Shown piece after piece: positions 27,405 through 34,130 of a stretch of DNA of 64,000 bases. Below the pieces are notes generated by a model, which was not told where the DNA came from, did not search any database, and saw nothing but the letters and a program-made list of their open reading frames with translations. A program made the translations under genes and the position numbers. Where the stretch lies: NCBI RefSeq assembly GCF_947496875.1, contig NZ_CANMEH010000006.1, positions 124,001 through 188,000 of the forward strand. Direction: 5' to 3'. The stretch is from an uncultured Paracoccus sp. Its GTDB lineage: Bacteria > Pseudomonadota > Alphaproteobacteria > Rhodobacterales > Rhodobacteraceae. Positions within the stretch are counted from its first letter, which is position 1. Each line of letters opens with the position of its first letter.

Positions 27405-28184
27405 ATGATGGCAGACACAGAAGTGCAGCAGGACGTCGCGCGGCTTGGCCCGTGGTTCCACAATCTGGACCTGAACGGGGTGCGGACCGCCCCGGACCAT
27501 TTCCTGGGCGACTATCCCACCGACAAGTTCCGCCGCTTCGCCGACCTGCTGCCCGCCGACCTGACCGGCCGCAGCGTGCTGGACATCGGTTGCAACGCCG
27601 GGTTCTACAGCCTGGAAATGAAGCGGCGCGGGGCGGCGCGGGTGGTCGGCATCGACAGTGACGACCGCTATCTGGCCCAGGCGCGCTTTGCCGCGGACAC
27701 GCTGGGCGTGACCGGGATCGAGTTCCGCAACCTGTCGATCTATGACGTCGCGGCACTGGGCGAACGCTTCGATCTGGTGATCTTCATGGGCGTCCTCTAC
27801 CACCTGCGCCATCCGCTGCTGGCGCTGGACCTGATCCGTGAACATGTGGCCGCCGACCTGATGCTGTTCCAGACGCTGACCCGCGGCCCGGACAGCGTGG
27901 CCGAGGTGGCCCCCGACTACGACTTTGCCGACGACGCGCATTTCCAGGACCCGTCCTATCCCCGCATTGCATTCGTCGAGCGGGCCTGGGCCAGTGACTG
28001 GACGAACTGGTGGGTGCCCAATCGCGCCGGGGTCGAGGCGCTGCTGCGCGCCTCGGGCTTCGTGATCGAGGACGGACCGCGCGACGAGGTGTATCTGTGC
28101 CGCATCGGCCCCGTGCCCTATGCGCAACACGGCCCGGTGACGGTCTATCCCGCCCGGGCGCCGGAAGGAGACGCAGCCCGATGA
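27405..28184 (+). CDS. CmoB-like SAM-dependent methyltransferase (TIGR04290 type)
   Basis: This is a class I methyltransferase of 259 residues. It shows motif I VLDIGCNAGFYSLEMKRRGA near residues 58-77, the acidic motif-II residue in VVGIDSDDRY, and MGVLYHLRHPLLAL, the CmoB-like post-motif. The N-terminal WFHNLDLNGVRTAPDHFLGDYP also resembles tRNA-U34 carboxymethyltransferase relatives. I assign it to the family I know as TIGR04290, whose members sit in sugar gene clusters. A small-molecule or glycan acceptor is therefore likelier than tRNA. Its stop overlaps the glycoside hydrolase start by 4 bases. Confidence 0.8.
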   Translation: MMADTEVQQDVARLGPWFHNLDLNGVRTAPDHFLGDYPTDKFRRFADLLPADLTGRSVLDIGCNAGFYSLEMKRRGAARVVGIDSDDRYLAQARFAADTLGVTGIEFRNLSIYDVAALGERFDLVIFMGVLYHLRHPLLALDLIREHVAADLMLFQTLTRGPDSVAEVAPDYDFADDAHFQDPSYPRIAFVERAWASDWTNWWVPNRAGVEALLRASGFVIEDGPRDEVYLCRIGPVPYAQHGPVTVYPARAPEGDAAR

Positions 28185-29113
28185 TCGAAGCCGCGATGAT
28201 CTGGAACGAACCGAACAACAAGTCGCACTGGGACCCCGAGCTGGACCCCGACTGGTCCCGCTATGGCGAATGCGTGACCCTTGCGGGGCAGGCGATCCGG
28301 CGGGTCAATCCGGCGATCACCCGGGTTCTGGGCGGCATGTCGCCCATCGATCCGCTGTGGGTGCAGCGGATGGAGGCGCATGGCGCGCTGGACCATGTCG
28401 ACGCGGTCGCCGTGCACGGCTTTCCGCTGGACTGGAACCTGTGGCCGATCCACGACTGGCCGGCCAAGCTGGACGAGATCGCGGCGGTCACCGACAAGCC
28501 CGTCTGGGTGACGGAGGTCGGCGTCGGCAGCTTTGGCGCCGAAGAGGTGCAGGTGTTCGGCGTCGAACGGACGGCGGCGCTGCTGATCGGGCGGGCGCCG
28601 CGGATCTTCTGGTATTCGCTGTTCGATCTGCCGCAGGAATGGGGCGCCACCACGCGCCACCGCGAGGCCGAGGGGTCGTCCTATTACCGGCATTTCTACA
28701 TGGGCCTGATCCGCGCCGACGGCACCCCGAAACCGGGTCTGGACGCCTATGCCCCGCATGCGGACCGGATGGGGCTGATGCAGTGGTTCCACTATCAGGA
28801 CCCGCGGCTGGACGATGCCGTGGCTTGGATGAAGCGGCTTGGCGTGCGCCACCTGCGCACCGGGCTCTCCTGGGCCGACAGCTTTCGCCCCGATGCGCTG
28901 GGCTGGTTCGACCGGCAGATGGAGGCGCTGGCCGATTTCGACACCACCGTCACTTTCTGCTTTACCCCCGAACATCTGGGCCCGGGGGCGCATCACACCA
29001 GCCCGCCCCACGATCCGCAGCAATTCGCCGATTTCTGCGCCGCGATGATCGACCGCTATGCGGCGGCCGGATCGTCTCCCGCCCCATCCGCGCCCCAGCC
29101 CGCCCTGACCTGA
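28181..29113 (+). CDS. Glycoside hydrolase, clan GH-A (GH39-like), apparently circularly permuted
   Basis: This 310-residue cytoplasmic protein (no signal peptide) starts almost at the catalytic acid/base: MIWNEPN puts Glu at residue 10. The nucleophile-type glutamate is in WVTEVGVG at 112, and the last-strand-like IFWYSLFDL follows near 145. The segments that normally form strands 1-3 of the barrel come afterwards: VRHLRTGLSWAD near 222, TVTFCFTPEHLG near 255, and a PPHDPQQFADFCAAMIDRYA-type helix that in GH39/GH-A enzymes directly precedes WNEPN. The C-terminus is Ala/Ser/Pro-rich. The start is fixed by the ATGA overlap with the methyltransferase gene. It could cleave or transglycosylate a glycoside made by this locus. 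Confidence 0.75.
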   Translation: MIEAAMIWNEPNNKSHWDPELDPDWSRYGECVTLAGQAIRRVNPAITRVLGGMSPIDPLWVQRMEAHGALDHVDAVAVHGFPLDWNLWPIHDWPAKLDEIAAVTDKPVWVTEVGVGSFGAEEVQVFGVERTAALLIGRAPRIFWYSLFDLPQEWGATTRHREAEGSSYYRHFYMGLIRADGTPKPGLDAYAPHADRMGLMQWFHYQDPRLDDAVAWMKRLGVRHLRTGLSWADSFRPDALGWFDRQMEALADFDTTVTFCFTPEHLGPGAHHTSPPHDPQQFADFCAAMIDRYAAAGSSPAPSAPQPALT

Positions 29114-29128
29114 CCTGAAGGCCATTCG

Positions 29129-30280
29129 ATGACCGACCAGCGTTCCACCATCAACGTCGCCATCATCGGGGTGGGCAACTGCGCCAGTTCGCTGGTGCAG
29201 GGGCTGGCGCATTACAGCGGCCGCAACGACGCCGCCGGGCTGATGCACCACACGCTCGGCGGCTATCGCCCCGACGACATCCGGATCGTGGCCGCCTGGG
29301 ACATCGACGCCCGCAAGGTGGGCAGCGATGTGGCCCGGGCGATCTTCGCCCCGCCGAACTGCACCACCGTCTTTGCGCCCGACGTGCCGGACACCGGCGC
29401 CGTCGTGCGGATGGGCCGGGTGCTGGACGGGGTCGCCGACCACATGGCCGACCAGCCGGCCGAGCGGACCTTTGTCACCTCGGACGCCGCCGAGCCGACG
29501 CGCGCCGACGTGGTCGCGGCGCTGCGCGAGGCGCGGGTGGACGTGCTGGTGAACTACCTGCCGGTCGGCAGCCAGAAAGCGACCGAGTTCTACGCCGAAT
29601 GCGCGCTGGAGGCCGGCGTCGCCTTCGTGAACAACATCCCGGTGTTCATCGCGTCGGACCCGGTCTGGGCCAAGCGGTTCAGCAAGGCGGGCGTGCCGAT
29701 CATCGGCGACGACATCAAGGCCCAGATGGGCGCGACCATCGTTCACCGCGTCCTGACCGACCTGTTCCACAAGCGCGGCGTCAAGCTGTGCCGCACCTAT
29801 CAGCTGAACACCGGCGGCAACACGGATTTCCTGAACATGGCCAACCGGCGCCGGCTGGAAAGCAAGAAGATCTCCAAGACCGAGGCGGTCCAGTCGGTCG
29901 CGGCCGAGCGCCTGGCCGACGAGAACATCCATATCGGCCCGTCCGACTATGTCGCTTGGCAGAACGACAACAAGGTCTGCTTCCTGCGGATGGAGGGCGA
30001 ACTGTTCGGCGGGGTTCCGATGAACCTCGAACTGCGCCTGTCGGTCGAGGACAGCCCGAATTCCGCCGGCGTGGCCATCGACATGATCCGTTGCGCCGCA
30101 ATCGCCCGGGATCGGGGCCTTGCCGGGCCGGTGCTGGCGCCCTCGGCCTATTTCTGCAAGCACCCGCCGCGGCAGATGACCGACGATGCAGCCCACGACG
30201 CGGTCGAGGCGTTCATCGCCAAGGCGCCCGCGGCGTCCGGGGCGCTGCTGGAACCGGCGGATGCCGTGACCGGATCGTGA
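29129..30280 (+). CDS. ino1: Myo-inositol-1-phosphate synthase
   Basis: This enzyme makes 1D-myo-inositol 3-phosphate (L-myo-inositol 1-phosphate) from glucose 6-phosphate with bound NAD+. It has 383 residues, like the short bacterial/archaeal form rather than the 500-residue eukaryotic one. Visible are GVGNCASSLVQG at the N-terminus (NAD site), DIKAQMGATIVHRVL, and TYQLNTGGNTDFLNM with the catalytic-region lysines in SKKISKTEAV. The SDYVAWQNDNKVCF segment is also typical. In an alphaproteobacterium, inositol synthesis beside glycosyltransferases suggests an inositol-containing glycolipid or glycan. It follows the hydrolase gene after 15 bases. Confidence 0.92.
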   Translation: MTDQRSTINVAIIGVGNCASSLVQGLAHYSGRNDAAGLMHHTLGGYRPDDIRIVAAWDIDARKVGSDVARAIFAPPNCTTVFAPDVPDTGAVVRMGRVLDGVADHMADQPAERTFVTSDAAEPTRADVVAALREARVDVLVNYLPVGSQKATEFYAECALEAGVAFVNNIPVFIASDPVWAKRFSKAGVPIIGDDIKAQMGATIVHRVLTDLFHKRGVKLCRTYQLNTGGNTDFLNMANRRRLESKKISKTEAVQSVAAERLADENIHIGPSDYVAWQNDNKVCFLRMEGELFGGVPMNLELRLSVEDSPNSAGVAIDMIRCAAIARDRGLAGPVLAPSAYFCKHPPRQMTDDAAHDAVEAFIAKAPAASGALLEPADAVTGS

Positions 30281-30305
30281 CCGGTCCAGCCAGGGGAACA
30301 TGATC

Positions 30306-31271
30306 ATGAGCCAGACCATGCAGGCCGCGGTGCTGCGCGGCCCGGAGCAGATCGAGATGACGACGGTGCCGGTGCCGCAGCCCGGTCCGGGCGAGGTGCT
30401 GATCCGCCTGGAAGGCTGCGGAATCTGCGCCTCGAACGTGGAGCCGTGGCAGGGCCAGCCCTGGTCCACCTGGCCGGGCGCCCCGGGGGGGATGGGGCAC
30501 GAGGCCTGGGGGCGAATCGCTGCGGTGGGGGATCGCGTGACCGGGCTGTCCGTGGGCGACCGGGTCACCGCGCTGACCGAGCGGTCCTACGCCGAATATG
30601 ATCTCGCCCCGGCCGATCAGGTCGTCCCGCTGCCGGAGGCGCTGGCCGGCCAGCCGGTGCCGGGCGAGCCGGTGGCCTGCGCGATGAACATCTTCGCCCG
30701 TTCCGATATCCACCCGGGCCAGACCGTCGCGATCATCGGCATCGGCTTTCTGGGGGCGATCCTGACCCGGCTGGCCAGCGACGCCGGCGCGCGTGTGGTG
30801 GCGATCTCTCGGCGGCGCAGCTCGCTTGACCTCGCCCGATCGCTGGGCGCGGCCGAGGTCATCGTCATGGATGACCACGCGCGCATCATCGAGACGGTCA
30901 GTGCGCTCACCGGGGGCCGGATGGCCGAACGGGTAATCGAGTGCGTGGGCCGGCAGTGGCCGCTGGACCTGGCCGGCGAGCTGGTCGCCGAGGGCGGCCG
31001 GCTGGTCATCGCCGGCTATCACCAGGACGGCCCGCGCCAAGTCAACATGCAGATGTGGAACTGGAAGGGGATCGACATCGTCAGTGCCCATGAACGCGAT
31101 CTGCAGGTCCGGATGGCGGGTCTTCGCGCGGCGGTGGATGCGATCGCCACCGGAAAACTGGACCTCGCGCCGCTGCTGACCGGAAGCTATCCGCTGGACC
31201 GGCTGGGCGACGCGCTGGCCGCGACCCGCGACAAGCCGGGCGGCTTCGTCAAGGCTTGGATCGCGCTGTGA
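30306..31271 (+). CDS. MDR-superfamily dehydrogenase lacking the structural zinc lobe
   Basis: This NAD(P)-dependent alcohol/polyol-type dehydrogenase has 321 residues. The catalytic zinc-type residues are present as Cys41 (CGICAS) and His65-Glu66 (GHEAWG). The four-cysteine structural zinc loop between the halves is absent, which explains the short length. The Rossmann motif is IGIGFLGAI. I chose the ATG at 30306 because GGGGA lies 8 bases upstream; another at 30300 is too close. It sits between ino1 and a Gfo/Idh/MocA gene and shares a GTGA overlap with the latter. Oxidation of an inositol or sugar hydroxyl is a plausible role. Confidence 0.84.
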   Translation: MSQTMQAAVLRGPEQIEMTTVPVPQPGPGEVLIRLEGCGICASNVEPWQGQPWSTWPGAPGGMGHEAWGRIAAVGDRVTGLSVGDRVTALTERSYAEYDLAPADQVVPLPEALAGQPVPGEPVACAMNIFARSDIHPGQTVAIIGIGFLGAILTRLASDAGARVVAISRRRSSLDLARSLGAAEVIVMDDHARIIETVSALTGGRMAERVIECVGRQWPLDLAGELVAEGGRLVIAGYHQDGPRQVNMQMWNWKGIDIVSAHERDLQVRMAGLRAAVDAIATGKLDLAPLLTGSYPLDRLGDALAATRDKPGGFVKAWIAL

Positions 31272-32266
31272 CGCGCCCGTTAAGGCCCCGCCTGGGGTTC
31301 CTGGGTACGGGATGGATCGGGCGGCACCGGATGGCCGCGATGGCCGGCACGGACCTGGCCGACATCGTTGCGGTGGCCGAGCCGGATGATGCCGCGGCGG
31401 CCGAGGCGCTGCAGCTTGCCCCCGCCGCGCGGCGGGTCGACGGTCTGGACGCGCTGCTGGACGCGGGTGTCGACGGGGTGGTGATCGCCACCCCCAGCGC
31501 CGCCCATGCCGCGCAGTCGACGGCCGCGCTGAGCGCCGGCAAGGCGGTGTTCTGCCAGAAGCCGCTGGGCCGGAGTGCCGCCGAGGTCGCGGCCGTGGTG
31601 GAGGCGGCGGCCTGCGCCGATCGCCTGCTGGGGGTCGATCTGTCCTATCGCCACACGGCCGGGATGACGGCCATTCGCGACCTGCTGGCGCAGGGGGCGC
31701 TGGGGCACGTCTTCGGCGTCGATCTGCTGTTTCACAATGCCTGGGGGCCGGACAAGCCGTGGTTCTACGACCCGGCGCTGTCTGGGGGCGGCTGCGTCGC
31801 CGATCTGGGCGTGCACATGGTCGACATGGCCCTGTGGGCCCTGGACTGGCCAGAGGTCACCGGCGTGCAGAGCCGGCTGTTCGCCAAGGGCGCCCCCCTG
31901 GCCGATCCCGACCGGCAGGTCGAGGATTATGCCGTCGCGACCCTCGACCTGGCCGGCGGCACCGTCGTGCGGCTGGGCTGTTCCTGGGGCCTACAGGCCG
32001 GCCGGCCGGCGGTCATCGGGGCCGAGTTCTTCGGCGCCGAGGGCGGTGCCAGCCTGCGCAATGTCGACGGATCGTTCTACGACCTGATTGCCGCCCGTCA
32101 TCACCACACGCAGGAAGAACCGCTGTCGTCCCTGCCCGACGAGTGGGGCGGCCGTGCGGCGGTGGACTGGCTGGCACGCCTGGCGCAGGGGGCGGGCCAT
32201 GATCCCCGATCCGATCGGCTGGTGACGGTCGCGCGGGTTCTGGACGCCATCTACGGGCGCGCGTGA
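31268..32266 (+). CDS. Gfo/Idh/MocA family oxidoreductase
   Basis: This is a 332-residue NAD(P)-dependent sugar or inositol dehydrogenase-type protein. It has the N-terminal GFLGTGWIGRHR dinucleotide motif, FCQKPLGRSA with the catalytic lysine of the EKP-like motif (here QKP), and GGGCVADLGVHMVDMALWAL, where the D-x3-H pair typical of inositol dehydrogenases is visible. The start is GTG at 31268, overlapping the previous stop by 4 bases. The family includes myo-inositol 2-dehydrogenase, so with ino1 and the MDR enzyme upstream an oxidised inositol (inosose) could be made. This is inference from family and context. Confidence 0.87.
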   Translation: MTRPLRPRLGFLGTGWIGRHRMAAMAGTDLADIVAVAEPDDAAAAEALQLAPAARRVDGLDALLDAGVDGVVIATPSAAHAAQSTAALSAGKAVFCQKPLGRSAAEVAAVVEAAACADRLLGVDLSYRHTAGMTAIRDLLAQGALGHVFGVDLLFHNAWGPDKPWFYDPALSGGGCVADLGVHMVDMALWALDWPEVTGVQSRLFAKGAPLADPDRQVEDYAVATLDLAGGTVVRLGCSWGLQAGRPAVIGAEFFGAEGGASLRNVDGSFYDLIAARHHHTQEEPLSSLPDEWGGRAAVDWLARLAQGAGHDPRSDRLVTVARVLDAIYGRA

Positions 32267-32291
32267 CTGTCAGGGATGCGGAGAAGGAACA

Positions 32292-32317
32292 GCGGCCGCC
32301 ACGAGGATGGCGGCCGC
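32292..32317 (-). terminator. Perfect inverted repeat between convergent genes
   Basis: Ten bases GCGGCCGCCA pair perfectly with TGGCGGCCGC around a 6-nt loop (CGAGGA). Read on the minus strand the hairpin is followed by GTTCCTTCTC, a modest pyrimidine tail, so it probably ends the ferritin-like transcript. It may also stop the plus-strand operon. Confidence 0.5.
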
Positions 32318-32354
32318 GACCTTGCGAGCTTGTCGCCGAGCGGCGGATGCCGGG

Positions 32355-32855
32355 TCAGCTTGCCTGCCGGTTCAGGCGGGCTTCGGCCACCTTCGTCAGC
32401 TTCTGGTCCGCGGCGTACTCCTCGTCCAGGTTCTGCTTCAGAAGCGCGGCGGCATCGTTGCGACCCAGCTCCTGTGACCACGCGATCAGCGTGCCGTAGC
32501 GGCTGATCTCGTAATGCTCGACCGCTTGGGCCGACGCGGCCAGAGCGGCATCCAGAGCCGACTTGTCGTCGATGTCGCCCGCGATCGAGTTCGCTTCCTC
32601 GATCAGGCCGTCGATCGCCGGGCAGTCGGTGCCCTTGGGGCTGAGCCCCAGCATGCCGAACACCTGGTCCAGACGGCTGATGTGGTTCTCGCTCTCGACA
32701 CGGTGCTGCTCGAACCCCTGCCGCAGCGTCGGGTCGGTCGCCATCGTGCTCATCTTGGTCAGCGCGGTGACGATCTGGTTTTCTGCGTAGTAGATGTCCT
32801 GCAACGTGTGCACGTACAGGTCTTCAAGCGTGCTCATGTTCTGGAAAAGGGCCAT
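32355..32855 (-). CDS. Ferritin-like protein of the YciE/YciF (DUF892) family
   Basis: This 166-residue all-helical protein has a four-helix bundle pattern. STLEDLYVHTLQDIYYAENQIV opens helix 1, with Glu residues at metal-ligand spacing. HRVESENHISRLDQVF carries the E-x2-H-type element, and SAQAVEHYEISRYGTLIAWSQELG the second E/H pair. A clear AGGAGA ribosome site precedes the ATG at 32855. Members of the family are induced in general stress. It interrupts the sugar gene island and reads against its neighbours. A perfect 8-bp dyad lies about 55-80 bases upstream of the start. Confidence 0.9.
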   Translation of the reverse strand: MALFQNMSTLEDLYVHTLQDIYYAENQIVTALTKMSTMATDPTLRQGFEQHRVESENHISRLDQVFGMLGLSPKGTDCPAIDGLIEEANSIAGDIDDKSALDAALAASAQAVEHYEISRYGTLIAWSQELGRNDAAALLKQNLDEEYAADQKLTKVAEARLNRQAS

Positions 32856-32909
32856 GGTCTGTCTCCTGCATGGATGGCCGTCCTGCCGGCTGTGGGCAGT
32901 CGCGGCCGT

Positions 32910-32935
32910 GACCGGTTAGCCCGGCCCAACCGGTC
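32910..32935. repeat. Perfect 8-bp dyad upstream of the ferritin-like gene
   Basis: GACCGGTT and AACCGGTC are exact reverse complements separated by 10 bases (AGCCCGGCCC). The element lies in the 228-bp divergent region between the ferritin-like gene and the pyruvyltransferase-like gene. It could be an operator for a dimeric regulator or a hairpin in the leader of the ferritin-like message. Confidence 0.55.
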
Positions 32936-33083
32936 TCGGACCGGGGAGGTTGCGCGGTTTGACAAATATTGACTGCATCCCCGGCTCGCCTCTTGGCACT
33001 GGACCTCCGGCTCGCCGGCTGGTTCAAGCGTCGCGGCCGGATCGAAGGATCGGGCGGCCCGACTGACAGACGAAGGATGTTTC

Positions 33084-34130
33084 ATGCGCGTCGGCGTGCT
33101 GACCTTTCACCGCTGCATCAACTACGGGTCGTACTGGCAGGCACGCTGTCTGGTGCAGGGCATCGCCGCGCGCGGCCATGAGGCGGTCCTGCTGGACCAC
33201 CGGTCCTGCGCGGTCACCTCGCGGGAATGGCGCTATGCGTTCCAGCCGCTGTTGCCCGACCGCAGCGGCCGGGCCGACATCCGCCGCTATGGCGTCAAGC
33301 TGCGGCGGTTCCTGGATGCGTTCCGCGACCTGCCGCTGTCGCACCCCTTCGATCTGGACGACCGGAACGGGGCGCCGCCGGCGGATCTGGTGGTGATCGG
33401 CAGCGACGAGGTGCTGAACCTCAGCCATCCTTGGTACGGCGGCAAGCCGATCTTCTGGGGAGAGGGGCTGCGGGCGCCGCGCCGGGTGACCTACGCGGCC
33501 AGTTGCGGCAATTATGACGCGCAGGTCGGCCTCGCGCCCGAGTGGCGGGCGGCGCTGGCCGGGCTGGACGCGGTGTCGGTGCGCGACCAGAACACCCGCA
33601 CCCTGGTGGCGACCGCCACCGGGCAGGAGCCTGAGATGGTGCTGGACCCGGTGCTGCAATTCCCGCCCGCGGTGCGGCCGGCGGAGGAAGGCGCGCCCTA
33701 TCTGCTGGTCTATGGCCATCACATCCCCGACTGGTTCGCGGATCGGGTGCAGGCCGAGGCAAGGCGCCGCGGCTGGCGGATGATCAGCGTCGGCTATCGC
33801 AACGACTGGGCCGACGAGCAGCGGCTCGAGGCCGGTCCGCTGGAGTTCGCGGCCCTGGTCGCCGGGGCCAGCGGCATGGCGACCACCTATTTCCACGGCT
33901 GCGTCTTTGCGCTGGTCAACGGCGTGCCGCTGGTCTGCGCGCCGTCCGATTACCGGTGGAACAAGCTGCGCGACCTGACGGCGCTGCTGGGACTTGACCG
34001 GCAGCTGACCTTTGCCGATCGCGATCCGGCCGAGATTGCGGCCGCGCTGGATGCCCCGGCCGACGTACAGGCACGGCTGGCGGCGCTGCGCGCCCAGTCC
34101 GACGCCTATCTGGACCGGGTGCTGGCATGA
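33084..34130 (+). CDS. Polysaccharide pyruvyl transferase family protein (WcaK/CsaB-like)
   Basis: This 348-residue protein has the family's GT-B-like layout. RVGVLTFHRCINYGSYWQARCLV is the N-terminal strand with the NYGxxLQ-type loop (here NYGSYWQ). ADLVVIGSDEVLNL is the conserved GSDxxxN element, AVSVRDQNTRTLV the typical SVR(D/E) box, and GASGMATTYFHGCVFALVNGVPLV the C-terminal T(x)4HG signature. Such enzymes attach pyruvate ketals to sugars of surface polysaccharides. The start at 33084 has GAAGGA upstream. It overlaps the following FrhB-like gene by 4 bases, a pairing often seen in exopolysaccharide loci. Confidence 0.86.
   Translation: MRVGVLTFHRCINYGSYWQARCLVQGIAARGHEAVLLDHRSCAVTSREWRYAFQPLLPDRSGRADIRRYGVKLRRFLDAFRDLPLSHPFDLDDRNGAPPADLVVIGSDEVLNLSHPWYGGKPIFWGEGLRAPRRVTYAASCGNYDAQVGLAPEWRAALAGLDAVSVRDQNTRTLVATATGQEPEMVLDPVLQFPPAVRPAEEGAPYLLVYGHHIPDWFADRVQAEARRRGWRMISVGYRNDWADEQRLEAGPLEFAALVAGASGMATTYFHGCVFALVNGVPLVCAPSDYRWNKLRDLTALLGLDRQLTFADRDPAEIAAALDAPADVQARLAALRAQSDAYLDRVLA

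Noticed and set aside
28145-30568. 807-codon open frame on the minus strand covering the hydrolase, ino1 and the dehydrogenase start
   Set aside because: It is antisense to three genes with clear family motifs, its protein is rich in Arg/His/Gln without domain features, and such long antisense frames are expected in GC-rich DNA.
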